64,000 nucleotides of DNA from Rouxiella sp. WC2420 (GCF_041200025.1 NZ_CP165628.1:4588001-4652000); one strand, 5' to 3'; positions 1-12,396 are shown, numbered from the stretch's first letter. Notes: generated by a model from the sequence alone, not told the origin. Translations and numbers: made by a program.

Positions 1-44
1 CTTTTTAGCGATGAAGGGGGTTTTAATCATCCCGAATGGCAATA

Positions 45-536
45 TTAGCGCATCACCTTATCACCGCGTGACACACCGACCACGCCCGAGCGAGCAACCT
101 CAACAATCTCGGCAACGTCACGTACCGTGTTGAGGAAGGCATCGAGCTTGTCGCTGGTGCCAGCAAGCTGAACCGTGTAAAGCGTAGCAGTCACATCAAC
201 AATCTGCCCACGGAAAATCTCGGTAGAGCGTTTAATCTCTTCGCGGCCATAGCCTGAAGCCTGCAGTTTAACCAGCATGATCTCACGCTCGACGTGAGCT
301 CCCTGCACCAGTTCGTTTACACGCAACACGTCCACCAGCTTGTGCAGCTGCTTCTCGATTTGTTCCAGCACCTTGGCATCACCCACAGTCTGAATAGTCA
401 TACGCGACAGAGTAGGATCGTCGGTCGGGGCCACGGTCAGGCTTTCGATGTTATAACCGCGCTGGGAGAACAGCCCGACAACGCGAGACAGTGCGCCTGA
501 TTCATTCTCTAACAGTACTGATAAAATCCGGCGCAT
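45..536 (-). CDS. ilvH: Acetolactate synthase III small (regulatory) subunit
   Basis: Regulatory subunit of acetohydroxyacid synthase III, the first common step of valine, isoleucine and leucine synthesis; it binds the IlvI catalytic subunit and confers valine feedback inhibition. The 163-residue protein begins [19 protein letters not shown], the start of an N-terminal ACT domain, and its length equals that of E. coli IlvH. A longer reading from 566 is possible, but the ATG at 536 matches the family start. It lies 2 bp after the ilvI stop, so the two are co-transcribed and probably translationally coupled. The 44 bases between its stop and the window edge show no gene. Confidence 0.97.
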   Translation of the reverse strand: MRRILSVLLENESGALSRVVGLFSQRGYNIESLTVAPTDDPTLSRMTIQTVGDAKVLEQIEKQLHKLVDVLRVNELVQGAHVEREIMLVKLQASGYGREEIKRSTEIFRGQIVDVTATLYTVQLAGTSDKLDAFLNTVRDVAEIVEVARSGVVGVSRGDKVMR

Positions 537-538
537 GA

Positions 539-2257
539 TTATGTCCTCTCCGTTTTGCTTAACCACATTTCGTCCATTCCACCGCCACGGATCAACATTG
601 GGTAAACGTGTTCGGTTTCATCCACGCTGATATCGACAAATACCAGACGATTTTTTAACGCCAGCGCTTCGGCCAGTTTGCTTTCGAGCTCGTCAGGATG
701 GCGAATGGCGATCCCGACGTGACCGTACGCCTCAGCAAGTTTGACGAAATCAGGCAGCGATTGCATGTAAGACTGAGAGTGGCGACCCGAGTAAATCATG
801 TCCTGCCACTGCTTCACCATGCCAAGATAGCCGTTGTTAAGGTTAACGATTACCACCGGCAAATCGTATTGCAGCGCGGTTGAAAGCTCCTGGATATTCA
901 TTTGGATACTGCCGTCGCCGGTAACACAGACTACCGTTTCATCCGGCAGACCAAGTTTGACACCCAGCGCGGCGGGCAAACCAAAGCCCATGGTGCCGAG
1001 GCCACCGGAGTTTATCCAGCGGCGCGGTTTATCAAACTGATAATAAAGGGCCGCAAACATCTGATGCTGGCCGACGTCGGAAGTAACGTAAGCTTCGCCC
1101 TTGGTTAGACGATGCAATGTCTCAATCACTGCCTGTGGTTTGATGGTACCCGTGTTTTTATCGTAACCGAGGCAATTCTTGGCCCGCCATTGCTCAATGC
1201 TTTGCCACCAGTCACGCAGCGAATCGAATTCTTGCTTCTCTTCGGCGGTTTCCAGCAACTCAAGCATTTGCACCAGCGTTTGTTTGGCATCACCAACGAT
1301 TGGGATGTCAGCATTGACTGTTTTCGAGATCGAAGTAGGGTCAATATCGATGTGCATGATGGTCGCGTTAGGGCAGTATTTTTCGAGATTGTTGGTGGTA
1401 CGGTCGTCAAAACGCACGCCCACGCCGAAGATCAAATCGGCATTGTGCATGGTCATATTGGCTTCGTAAGTACCGTGCATACCCAGCATGCCCACGCTTT
1501 GGCGGTGAGTGCCGGGGAAAGCGCCCAGGCCCATGAGCGTTGAGGTTACCGGCAGGTTCAATTTTTCCGCCAGCGTCAGCAATTCGGCGCTGCACTCGGA
1601 ATTCACTGCGCCACCGCCGACGTAAAGCACCGGCTTTTTCGCTGCCATTAAAGTCTGCAAAGCACGTTTGATTTGCCCACGATGGCCTTGCACCGTTGGG
1701 TTGTAAGAGCGCAGCGAAACCTGCTCTGGATAGGCATAAGGCAGCTTAATCTGCGGGTTCACCACGTCTTTCGGCAGGTCAATAACCACCGGCCCAGGTC
1801 GGCCGGTAGATGCCAGATAAAACGCTTTTTTCAGAACGGTTGGAATATCTTCCGCACGCTTGACCAGGAAGCTGTGTTTCACAATAGGACGAGAAATCCC
1901 GACCATGTCACATTCCTGGAAGGCATCGTAGCCAATCAGCGAGCTATGAACCTGACCGGAAAGCACGACCATGGGGATGGAATCCATATAAGCAGTGGCA
2001 ATACCGGTAATGGCATTGGTTGCGCCAGGTCCTGAAGTGACCAGAACTACGCCGACTTCTCCCGTCGCACGCGCATAGCCATCGGCCATGTGCACTGCGC
2101 CCTGCTCATGTCTCACCAGCACATGATCAATCCCGCCAACCGTGTGCAGGGCATCATAGATATCCAACACCGCTCCGCCGGGATAACCGAATACATGTTT
2201 TACGCCCTGATCGATTAACGACCGGACGACCATCTCGGCTCCTGACAACATCTCCAT
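539..2257 (-). CDS. ilvI: Acetolactate synthase III large (catalytic) subunit
   Basis: Thiamin-diphosphate enzyme that condenses two pyruvates, or pyruvate with 2-ketobutyrate, to acetolactate or acetohydroxybutyrate. The 572-residue protein has the family's three domains: an N-terminal pyrimidine-binding part with the catalytic glutamate in [15 protein letters not shown] near residue 48, a central FAD-binding fold, and a C-terminal ThDP/magnesium motif GDGS...NN. The residue after NN is Gly where E. coli has Arg (from memory), probably neutral. The start ATG is preceded by a good GGAGG ribosome-binding site. It forms an operon with ilvH. In E. coli this operon is activated by Lrp and relieved by leucine. 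Confidence 0.97.
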   Translation of the reverse strand: MEMLSGAEMVVRSLIDQGVKHVFGYPGGAVLDIYDALHTVGGIDHVLVRHEQGAVHMADGYARATGEVGVVLVTSGPGATNAITGIATAYMDSIPMVVLSGQVHSSLIGYDAFQECDMVGISRPIVKHSFLVKRAEDIPTVLKKAFYLASTGRPGPVVIDLPKDVVNPQIKLPYAYPEQVSLRSYNPTVQGHRGQIKRALQTLMAAKKPVLYVGGGAVNSECSAELLTLAEKLNLPVTSTLMGLGAFPGTHRQSVGMLGMHGTYEANMTMHNADLIFGVGVRFDDRTTNNLEKYCPNATIMHIDIDPTSISKTVNADIPIVGDAKQTLVQMLELLETAEEKQEFDSLRDWWQSIEQWRAKNCLGYDKNTGTIKPQAVIETLHRLTKGEAYVTSDVGQHQMFAALYYQFDKPRRWINSGGLGTMGFGLPAALGVKLGLPDETVVCVTGDGSIQMNIQELSTALQYDLPVVIVNLNNGYLGMVKQWQDMIYSGRHSQSYMQSLPDFVKLAEAYGHVGIAIRHPDELESKLAEALALKNRLVFVDISVDETEHVYPMLIRGGGMDEMWLSKTERT

Positions 2258-2790
2258 GGGTTTGCCTCCAGGCTTGTCTTCTTATTTGTGACGACTCGTT
2301 TCTAATGGATGTCGGAAATCGTTCCCTAATCCCGGATATGAGGGCTTGGCACCCTTCTGTACTGTTTTAATGTTCTGAATATAACTGATTACCTTAACGT
2401 CAGAATTTAGGTCAGGCAAACGACAAAAAACCATAGAAACTACAAGGCTATTTTGAGCCGCTGCATTTATCATAGTTATTGGAATAATAAACCATACAAG
2501 CGGCGCTGCTAGTGGGGGATATAACGCTGAAGGAGTTAATTACAGAATTAAATTATGCCCCATTAGGGCATATTTTTTATATAACAAAAAGTGATCTTCA
2601 TCACGCTATGAGGTTAAGAATCCAAGTCTTTTCTTGATTTTCAAATAAACACCTGAAGCAGACGCCATAATAACCGGGCTCGCGTGGCTGGTTTTTAAAA
2701 GAAAATAAAAGTAGGTTAAGCTGCCGCAAGCCGTTTGGTAAAAAAAATCACAACGCAACTTTGCCAGTATAAAAAACTACAAAAAAGCCC
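2258..2790. other. ilvI-leuO intergenic region, AT-rich, no convincing gene
   Basis: A 533-bp gap that holds the ilvIH control region. It is AT-rich, as expected for the Lrp/H-NS/LeuO-controlled region known in enterics, but I could not assign individual Lrp sites by eye. A TATGAT hexamer on the minus strand (2469-2474) is a possible ilvI -10 box, with a poorly spaced -35. It also contains a strong terminator-like hairpin oriented to the plus strand (separate entry). A 63-codon minus-strand frame at 2282-2473 has no leader-peptide character. Confidence 0.6.
2554..2579 (+). terminator. Intrinsic terminator on the plus strand with no assigned gene
   Basis: Perfect 7-bp stem TATGCCC / GGGCATA with a 5-base loop CATTA, followed directly by six T in the plus direction. 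Both flanking genes run on the minus strand, and the minus-strand side lacks a continuous T tract. The gene or RNA it would terminate is therefore unidentified. Confidence 0.6.
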
Positions 2791-2803
2791 TTATGGCAGG
2801 CTT
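2778..2803 (-). terminator. Probable leuO terminator
   Basis: On the minus strand AAGCC and GGCTT pair around a 9-base loop and are followed by a T run. The hairpin overlaps the leuO stop codon. The stem is short, so this is a moderate call. Confidence 0.5.
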
Positions 2804-3765
2804 ATATTCTGCATCAACAACTCCTTCATCCACAGATGTCCTTTGTCTTTACTCGCGGATTCATGCCACGATAAATAACTGGTTATTTTATTATTAATCC
2901 ATGGCAAGCGGTCAATTTTCAAATTTAATCTTTCTGCACTCTGCTGCGATAGCCACTTAGGCACGACTGCTATCATTTCAGTTTGCGAAACAATTTCCAT
3001 TACGCTGAACAGGCTCGCCCCCTGATAACAAACTCTCTTATGGGTTTCGGGCTTATTATAATAAGGGAAACTAAATGATGACGGCCCATTAAGTCTGACA
3101 ACCGCATGTTTCTCTTTAAAATAATAGGACTGGCTAGCCTGCTGCTGAATTCGCGGATGATTATTAGAGGAAATCAACACAAGCTCATCTTCGAAAAGCT
3201 TTTGATTATAATAGTCGGCACGGTCAATGCTGCGGTAATCAATAACAAACTCAAGCTCCTGATAGCGGAGTTGATTTTCGATATTATCGCTAATCAGTGA
3301 TCCAATATTCAAGGTCACGCTGCGCGAATGCTGCTTGAGCACGCCAAGAATCTTGGGGGCCAGCAGCAGGTCAAGCGGGCTGCTGATAGTGATGGCAAAC
3401 TGTCTGCGACTGGTTTGAGGATCGAAGCACAGGCCGGGTAACTCATTAGTGACCAGTTGCAAAGCCTGACGAATCGGTCCGTAAAGTTGATGAGCACGTG
3501 CAGTAGGTTCTATACCGCGACCTGAGCGAACAAATAGCTCATCGCTGAACATATTTTTTAATCGGGAAACGGCATTACTGACTGCCGGTTGCGACATTCC
3601 CAGCATCCGTGCAGCACGTGTTATATTTTGCAATTGCATCACCGCGTCAAATACGGTTAATAAATTTAAATCTGCACGGCGTAGATGGTTATCCTCATGG
3701 CTGACTTGTACTTTATTGTCAGGAATTCTTTTACTCTGCGTTTTATCTAAAATAATGTCAGTCAT
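2791..3765 (-). CDS. leuO: LysR-type transcriptional regulator LeuO
   Basis: Global LysR-family regulator that antagonises H-NS silencing; it sits between ilvIH and leuABCD as in E. coli. The N-terminal winged helix-turn-helix is clear (DLNLLTVFDAVMQ, then NITRAAR and MSQPAVSNAVSRLK), followed by a LysR effector-binding domain ending YLSWHE...KGHLWM as in LeuO. I chose the ATG at 3765 because GGGAGG lies just upstream; it gives 324 residues. An upstream in-frame start at 3807 would add 14 residues. The region before the HTH is about ten residues longer than in E. coli LeuO (314 aa), and the effector domain is the more diverged half. Confidence 0.93.
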   Translation of the reverse strand: MTDIILDKTQSKRIPDNKVQVSHEDNHLRRADLNLLTVFDAVMQLQNITRAARMLGMSQPAVSNAVSRLKNMFSDELFVRSGRGIEPTARAHQLYGPIRQALQLVTNELPGLCFDPQTSRRQFAITISSPLDLLLAPKILGVLKQHSRSVTLNIGSLISDNIENQLRYQELEFVIDYRSIDRADYYNQKLFEDELVLISSNNHPRIQQQASQSYYFKEKHAVVRLNGPSSFSFPYYNKPETHKRVCYQGASLFSVMEIVSQTEMIAVVPKWLSQQSAERLNLKIDRLPWINNKITSYLSWHESASKDKGHLWMKELLMQNISLP

Positions 3766-4171
3766 GACGCCTCCCACATTAAAAGTTAAGTCCATTTGAA
3801 GCAACACCTAAACCAACGCGATTAGCTCGCTATTTATCAGCTGTAACCCTGTGATTATTTATCCACGATGTAATAAACTACCGCAAAAGGTTAAATTTCT
3901 ATCTGAGTAATTCGTGATAATCCTTATCAGAGACCTTTTATTTATGAGAAAAACCTGATTATTTGGCTCTGTTTAGCGATAAAAATGCTCGGGTAACTTG
4001 ATTCACTGTTGAAGCAGGTATTTTCAGAGTTTTATTCCGGATTAAAACCTTACCCTTTATATTACCTTTTCGCCTGTGAATGCACACAAGAGTTGACATC
4101 AACTCCGCATTCAAGTATCAATTTAAAGCACTGGCACAACGCCACTCAATTACAGAGAAGCTGAAATCGAA
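3766..4171. other. leuO-leuL divergent control region
   Basis: An AT-rich gap of about 400 bp between divergent leuO and the leu leader. Apart from the leu promoter given separately, no gene is visible. A curved, H-NS-bound region is expected here from enteric precedent, but no individual site was resolved. Confidence 0.5.
4093..4121 (+). promoter_or_regulatory. leu operon promoter
   Basis: A consensus -35 TTGACA (4093-4098) is followed after 17 bp by TATCAA (4116-4121). The position upstream of leuL and the strong -35 with a weak -10 resemble the enteric leu promoter. Confidence 0.7.
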
Positions 4172-4255
4172 ATGTTAAAATTCACCCGTCTACTTGGCCT
4201 ACTACTCAACGCAGAATCATTGCGCGGTATGCCAGTGGGTGAAAGCAAGAACTGA
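4172..4255 (+). CDS. leuL: leu operon leader peptide
   Basis: A 27-residue leader peptide whose translation senses charged leucyl-tRNA. Seven of the 27 codons are leucine, with five clustered at CTA CTT GGC CTA CTA CTC, including three CTA codons, a rare leucine codon. The peptide shares GLLL.NA.SLRG with E. coli LeuL. Translation stalls at the leucine cluster when leucine is scarce, which favours the antiterminator fold over the terminator at 4277. GAGAAGCTG lies about 10 bases upstream as a weak ribosome-binding site. Confidence 0.92.
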   Translation: MLKFTRLLGLLLNAESLRGMPVGESKN

Positions 4256-4276
4256 TTTCAGCCTCCACAAATAGCA

Positions 4277-4306
4277 AACCCGCGCAAATGCGCGGGTTTT
4301 TTTTTA
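4277..4306 (+). terminator. leu operon attenuator
   Basis: Nine-bp stem AACCCGCGC / GCGCGGGTT with loop AAAT, followed by nine T in total. It lies 21 bp after the leuL stop and 41 bp before leuA, the classic attenuator position. Confidence 0.92.
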
Positions 4307-4346
4307 TCCGCAAAGCGCGAAAATAACCTCGACAAGGAACATAGAC

Positions 4347-7053
<2,707 letters not shown>

Positions 7054-7054
<1 letters not shown>

Positions 7055-8454
7055 TGTCCAAAACGTTATATCAAAAATTATTCGATGCGCACGTGGTTTA
7101 CGAAGCTAAAAACGAAACTCCGTTGCTCTATATCGACCGTCATCTGATTCATGAAGTTACCACCCCGCAGGCCTTTGACGGCCTGCGAGCGATGAATCGT
7201 GGCGTGCGCCAGCCGGGTAAAACCTTTGGCACCATGGATCATAACGTTTCAACGCAGACTAAAGATATCAATGCCAGCGGTGAAATGGCGCGCATTCAGA
7301 TGCAGGAACTTATCAAGAATTGCGCCGAGTTTGGCATTGAATTATACGACCTGAAGCATCCATTCCAGGGCATTGTCCACGTGATGGGTCCTGAACAGGG
7401 GCTGACTTTGCCGGGCATGACGCTGGTTTGCGGTGATTCACATACTTCGACTCACGGAGCTTTTGGCACACTGGCCTTTGGTATCGGCACCTCGGAGGTC
7501 GAACACGTACTGGCGACGCAAACCTTGAAACAGGGGCGCGCCAAAACCATGAAGATTGAAATTGTCGGCGACGCGCCGGTCGGCATCACGGCCAAAGACA
7601 TTATTTTGGCCGTGATTGGCAAAACTGGCACCGCCGGTGGTACTGGTCACGTAGTGGAATACTGCGGACCGGCAGTTGAAGCATTGAGCATGGAAGGTCG
7701 TATGACCCTGTGCAATATGTCGATCGAGCTGGGTGCCAAAGCTGGTCTGGTTGCTCCTGATGCAACGACCTACGCCTATTTGAAAGGCCGCAAGTTTGCG
7801 CCGAAGGGCCAGGATTGGGACGACGCCGTGGCCTATTGGGAAACCATTAAATCCGACGCTGACGCAGTGTTTGATCAGGTGGTAACGTTGGACGTAGCGG
7901 ATATTGCGCCACAGGTGACATGGGGAACTAACCCGGGGCAGGTGATGGGCGTTAACCAAACGATACCTTATCCGGCCTCTTTCAGTGACCCGGTAGAAAG
8001 GGCATCGGCTGAGAAAGCCTTAGCTTATATGAACTTGCAACCGGGCATTAAACTGACCGACGTGGCTATCGATAAAGTCTTTATCGGCTCATGTACCAAC
8101 TCGCGCATAGAAGATCTGCGCGCGGCGGCGGCGGTTGCCAAAGGGCGCAAGGTGGCGGCAGGCGTACAGGCGATTGTGGTACCAGGTTCCGGCCCGGTCA
8201 AGGCACAGGCTGAAGAGGAAGGTCTGGACAAGATCTTTATCGATGCCGGTTTTGAGTGGCGTTTACCGGGTTGCTCGATGTGCCTCGCCATGAACAACGA
8301 TCGTCTGAATCCAGGAGAGCGCTGTGCCTCTACCAGCAACCGTAATTTCGAAGGCCGTCAAGGTCGCGGAGGCCGGACTCATCTGGTCAGCCCCGCTATG
8401 GCAGCAGCCGCAGCGGTTGCCGGTCACTTTGCCGATATCCGCGAACTGAATTAA
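7054..8454 (+). CDS. leuC: 3-isopropylmalate dehydratase large subunit
   Basis: Aconitase-family subunit that isomerises 2- to 3-isopropylmalate together with LeuD. It has 466 residues, identical to the E. coli length. The iron-sulfur cluster ligands are visible in [11 protein letters not shown] and in [10 protein letters not shown]. The start is translationally coupled to leuB by a TAATG overlap. Confidence 0.97.
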
Positions 8455-8464
8455 GGAGACGCTC

Positions 8465-9067
8465 ATGGCAAAATTCATTACCCATAGCGGTCTGGTCATT
8501 CCATTGGATATCGCTAACGTCGATACCGACGCCATTGTGCCGAAGCAGTTCCTGCAAATGGTGACCCGCGTAGGTTTTGGCCAGTTTTTGTTCTATGACT
8601 GGCGCTATCTGGAAGGTCAGGGCTATACGCCTAACCCTGATTTTATTCTGAATAAACCTGAATATCAGGGTGCCAGCATATTGTTGGCACGAGAAAATTT
8701 TGGCAGTGGCTCATCTCGTGAACATGCGCCATGGGCATTGACCGATTACGGCTTCCACGCCGTAATCGCGCCAAGCTTTGCTGATATTTTTTACAACAAC
8801 TCCTTTAATAACCAGCTATTGCCGGTGACGCTGAGTGAAGAGCAAATTGACGAGCTGTTTACATTGGCGAAGGAAAACGTTGGGATTCATTTCGACGTCG
8901 ATCTCGAAAATCAAGTTGTGCGCGCTGGCGACAAAAGCTATCCGTTTGAGATAGACAGTTTCCGCCGCCACTGCATGATGAACGGGCTGGATAGCATCGG
9001 TCTGACGCTGCAACATGAAGACAGTATCTCGGCCTACGAGAAGACTCAGCCTGCCTTTATGCGTTAA
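8465..9067 (+). CDS. leuD: 3-isopropylmalate dehydratase small subunit
   Basis: Swivel-domain partner of LeuC. The 200 residues include [13 protein letters not shown] near the N terminus and the substrate-binding loop [16 protein letters not shown]. It lies 10 bp after leuC behind an AAGGAGA ribosome-binding site. Last gene of the leu operon. Confidence 0.97.
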   Translation: MAKFITHSGLVIPLDIANVDTDAIVPKQFLQMVTRVGFGQFLFYDWRYLEGQGYTPNPDFILNKPEYQGASILLARENFGSGSSREHAPWALTDYGFHAVIAPSFADIFYNNSFNNQLLPVTLSEEQIDELFTLAKENVGIHFDVDLENQVVRAGDKSYPFEIDSFRRHCMMNGLDSIGLTLQHEDSISAYEKTQPAFMR

Positions 9068-9086
9068 TTCGTTAGCTCAGTACTCC

Positions 9087-9117
9087 TGACCCGTCTCTCG
9101 GCGGGTCAGACATTTTT
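9087..9117 (+). terminator. leu operon terminator
   Basis: Stem TGACCCG / CGGGTCA with an 8-base loop, followed after a few bases by a T5 run. It overlaps the last codon and stop of convergent setA, so it may serve both strands. Confidence 0.65.
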
Positions 9118-10269
9118 AACCCGGGTCATCAGGATTAGCGCGATAGCTGAAAGCCCTAACGCCGCCCAATACACCTGATAATGCCCAAAATTTTCTACAA
9201 TCGTGCCCTGCAATACGCCAGCCAAAATAGCGCCGGTGGAGATACTGTTGGTGAACAAAGTCGTCGCTGAACCTGCCCTGCCCGGCATTAAATCCTGAAA
9301 ATACAGCATGCCAATACCCGCGATAATGCCGATAAAAATCGCGTTAAACAGCTGCAGGATCATTAACGCTGCTTTGAACTGGAACAAGATAATCCCCAAA
9401 TAAAACAATACGCCAAACAAAGTCGCACAAAGCATCAGACGTTTTTTACCGGTGCGCTTTACCAGTGTTCCAGCAATCAGCATCACCGGAATTTCCAGCC
9501 CGGCAGCAGCGCCCATCAATAGTCCGGCCAATCCTTCCGGCAAGTGCATGTCCGCAGTGATATATAGGGGCATATCAATGATGTACATAATGTTGCAGGT
9601 CCACATCAGCAGCGAGGCAATAAACAGGAGCCTCACGTCACGATTTTTCCATGCACTAACGGGAACGGCCACTTCATCGACCGGTTGCTCGATCCTTTCG
9701 ACCGAGGGCAGAAAAAACCACACCATCAACGCGCCAAAGGCGAATACCGCCGCAGCACAGAGATACATCAGGGTAAAGCCGTAATTAAGCGCCAGCATAA
9801 AGGAGATGGGGGGTCCCAGCACCCAGGCCAGCGACAGCGTTGCCCGCATCATCGAGCTGAACATCACCACTTCGCGGGCGGAACGGTCGGCGTATTCACG
9901 TGCCAGAGCAAACAACTGTGGCATTGAGGCGTTGCCGATCGCGGCCAGCAATACCCCAACGCTTATCAGCACCAGATAATCTCGGCTAAAAGCAAAAACC
10001 AGACTATTGCCAATCGCCAAAAGAGTGCAGTAAAACAATAACCTGCGACGATCACCCTTTTTATCGGAATAGTTGGCCAGCAGGAAACTGATCACAATCC
10101 CGGCCAGCGCATTGACGGTATAGAACAGCCCGACCCACAGTGGCCTGACCTTGACTTCATTGGTGAGAAACAGACTGAGAGTCGGCGCCTGTAGCGCCCC
10201 GGCTATTCCACTCAGAAAAGACACTAGCAGGAAAGTTGCAAATATAAGTGATAAACGGCGAGAAGACAT
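9106..10269 (-). CDS. setA: Sugar efflux transporter SetA
   Basis: Major-facilitator sugar exporter of the Set family, part of the glucose-phosphate stress response. The 387-residue hydrophobic protein shares long blocks with E. coli SetA, such as AGALQAPTLSLFL, AREYADRSAREVVMFSS and FQDLMPGRAGSATTLFTNS. Start chosen at ATG 10269 with AGGGATGG upstream; a reading from 10314 would add 15 non-hydrophobic residues. It lies directly downstream of the SgrS RNA on the same strand, as in the E. coli sgrS-setA unit, so it is likely induced with SgrS. Confidence 0.93.
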   Translation of the reverse strand: MSSRRLSLIFATFLLVSFLSGIAGALQAPTLSLFLTNEVKVRPLWVGLFYTVNALAGIVISFLLANYSDKKGDRRRLLFYCTLLAIGNSLVFAFSRDYLVLISVGVLLAAIGNASMPQLFALAREYADRSAREVVMFSSMMRATLSLAWVLGPPISFMLALNYGFTLMYLCAAAVFAFGALMVWFFLPSVERIEQPVDEVAVPVSAWKNRDVRLLFIASLLMWTCNIMYIIDMPLYITADMHLPEGLAGLLMGAAAGLEIPVMLIAGTLVKRTGKKRLMLCATLFGVLFYLGIILFQFKAALMILQLFNAIFIGIIAGIGMLYFQDLMPGRAGSATTLFTNSISTGAILAGVLQGTIVENFGHYQVYWAALGLSAIALILMTRVKNV

Positions 10270-10342
10270 AAACCATCCCTGATAACAGTCGAACTGTATG
10301 GCGTGTAGGCACATTCAACTCTAAGCGTAAGAGAGTAAACAC

Positions 10343-10447
10343 AAAAAAACCAGTGAGTGACCTCACTGGCTGGCGACATTTCACCATTACTCAGAAAACG
10401 GCTGGCAGCAGTGAAGCAGCAAGCATCACGCTACAGGACTCTTTGTT
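10343..10447 (-). ncRNA. sgrS: SgrS small RNA, compact form without sgrT
   Basis: Hfq-dependent RNA that blocks ptsG translation during sugar-phosphate stress. On the minus strand three elements appear in the E. coli order: the seed CTGAGTAATGGTG (10382-10394), one base different from E. coli as I recall it; a small stem GGTG/CGCC; and a terminator stem CCAGTGAG/CTCACTGG (10350-10369) with seven T. The 5' end is inferred from a possible -10 CATAAT near 10456 and a -35 TTTATC 17 bp upstream, giving an RNA of about 105 nt against 227 in E. coli. No SgrT reading frame fits. The 3' module is well supported; the 5' end is approximate. Confidence 0.78.
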
Positions 10448-10515
10448 GCCAGAGATTATGGTCGTAATATAGGGAAAGATAAATTGATGGGTTTGCTTAC
10501 AGGAGTTCCTCTTTT

Positions 10516-12177
10516 ATGTCATCGCCACGTTTGCAGCAGCAGTTCCTTCGCCTATGGCAGTTTTGCCATGGAGAACCCGTAGAAACTACGTTACAGGCGC
10601 TGTCCGAAGCCCTTAGCTGTTCGCGCCGACATATGCGATCGCTGCTGGGCAACATGCAAAATGAGGGCTGGCTCCATTGGGAGGCGGAAGCTGGCAGAGG
10701 TAAAAAGTCGCGGCTAACGTTTCTGTTTACTGGTCTGGCATTGCAGCAGATGCGGGCCGAGGAACTGCTGGAGCAGGACCGCGTTGATCAGTTAGTACAG
10801 CTGGTGGGAGACAAAACGGTAGTTCGCCAAATGCTGCTTTCACAGCTCGGGCGTCGTTTTCGCCAGGGGAAACATATACTTCGCGTCCTTTACTACCGCT
10901 CTCTTCCCAGCCTGCTTCCCGGCAGCATGCTACGTCGTTCCGAGACCCATTTGGCGAAGCAGATCTTTAGCGGGCTGATTGGTATAAATGAGGAAAATGG
11001 GGAACTGCGCGGCGATATCGCACATCACTGGCAGGAAGTGACTCCATTGCACTGGCGTTTTTATCTGCGCCCGGCGATTCATTTTCACCACGGCCGCGAG
11101 CTGGAAATGGCTGATATAATCACGACTTTCGCGCGGCTCGATTCTCACCCACTGTTTAGTCATTTTTCACGCGTCGAATCGCCCACCCCTAACGTGATAG
11201 ATATTTTTCTCCATACGCCAGACCGCTGGTTACCCTGGCTGCTTGGCAGCGTGCATGCGCTTATCCTGCCTCAAGAATGGCAAACGCTGAAGGATTTTGC
11301 CCGTCATCCAATGGGTACCGGACCTTATGCAGTGGTTCATAACCAGCCAACACAGCTCAAGATACGCGCCTTCGATGACTATTTCGGTTATCGTGCATTG
11401 CTTGATGAGGTGAATATTTGGGTACTGCCGGAACTGACCGAGGAACTGGTACATTCTGGCGTTCAGCTACAGGCTGATGACACCGCCAACGATCAGTTGG
11501 AAAGTCGGCTCGAAGAAGGCTGTTATTTTGTGCTTTTCGACCAGCGATCTACCGTGGGAAGGAACCCGGCACTGCGTGAATGGCTTTGCGAGGTGCTTAA
11601 TCCGATTGCCCTGCTCAATGCTTCTGCCCCTGCTTATCAGCGCTATTGGTCGCCGGCTTACGGCCTGTTACCCCGCTGGCACCATCGACGCCCGCAGATT
11701 CAGCAGCCAAAACCCTATAATATTCAATAGCTAACCATCACCTTTTATAGCGATCATTCTGAGTATCGGGACATTTGCCAGGCTCTGACTCCTCTGCTGG
11801 CCAAACATGATGTTAAACTTAATATTCAGGTGGTGGATTACGCCAAGTGGCAAAATGGAGAAGCCGCAAGTGATATCTGGCTCGGCAGCGCAAACTTCAC
11901 CTTGCCGATTGAGTTTTCGCTGTTTGCTACCCTGTTTGAACTGCCGCTGATGCAGCACTGCCTCGATGACAGGCTGCAAATTGCCGCCAATCAATGGCGC
12001 TCCGGTGAGTTTCCGCTGGCGGAATGGTCACAGAAATTAGTCAACGACAACCATGTACACCCGCTATTTCACCACTGGTTATTGCTACAAGGACAACGCA
12101 GCATGCGCGGGGTCAGGATGAATACTCTGGGCTGGTTTGACTTTAAATCTGCCTGGTTTGCGCCCCCCGACGCATAA
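10516..12177 (+). pseudogene. sgrR: sgrR, SgrS activator, interrupted by an in-frame TAG
   Basis: SgrR activates sgrS when sugar phosphates accumulate. The frame from ATG 10516 encodes 404 residues and stops at TAG 11728-11730. The same frame then continues without frameshift to TAA 12175-12177, through residues ([13 protein letters not shown] ... [16 protein letters not shown]) that match the C terminus of E. coli SgrR closely. Read through, it is 553 codons, against 551 residues in E. coli. The N-terminal winged helix ([20 protein letters not shown]) and most of the solute-binding-like domain are intact; the last ~149 residues are cut off. Possibilities: a recent nonsense mutation, a suppressed or leaky amber codon, or a sequencing error. 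The downstream part has not decayed, so any loss is recent. Confidence 0.9.
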
Positions 12178-12220
12178 ACCTGCTTTCAACGCTGTCACAT
12201 AATCTCTACAATAGCGCCGT

Positions 12221-12328
12221 TCTCAACGGGGTGCTGATCCACTGATTTTGCGCAGGCAAGTTCGGTCTGAGGCTGAGAAAAAACCCGTCGAACCTGATCC
12301 GGTTAATACCGGCGAAGGGATTTGAGAG
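12221..12328 (+). promoter_or_regulatory. TPP riboswitch (THI element)
   Basis: Thiamin-pyrophosphate sensor in the thiBPQ leader. The conserved aptamer parts are present in order: CGGGGTGC, CTGAGA (12273-12278), ACCCGTCGAACCTGATC, and GGTTAATACCGGCGAAGGGA. The closing helix P1 is TCTCAA (12221-12226) with TTGAGA (12322-12327). A competing partner CTCTCAA lies at 12370-12376, just before the thiB ribosome-binding site, suggesting translational control. Confidence 0.95.
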
Positions 12329-12396
12329 TGCATTTTGCTGACTCAAAGTCCTTTGCCACGCCTATTTTTCTCTCAAGGTAAAAGTTGGAGTGCAAA

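Noticed and set aside
2282-2473. A 63-codon minus-strand frame upstream of ilvI as a possible leader peptide
   Set aside because: No run of Ile, Val or Leu codons, no attenuator hairpin before ilvI and no ribosome-binding site; ilvIH is Lrp-controlled rather than attenuated in enterics.
10395-10515. A possible SgrT peptide in the SgrS region
   Set aside because: No ATG frame of suitable length with a ribosome-binding site is present on the minus strand.
11830-12177. The 115-codon frame after the sgrR amber codon as a separate gene
   Set aside because: It is in frame with and homologous to the C terminus of SgrR, and has no ribosome-binding site of its own.
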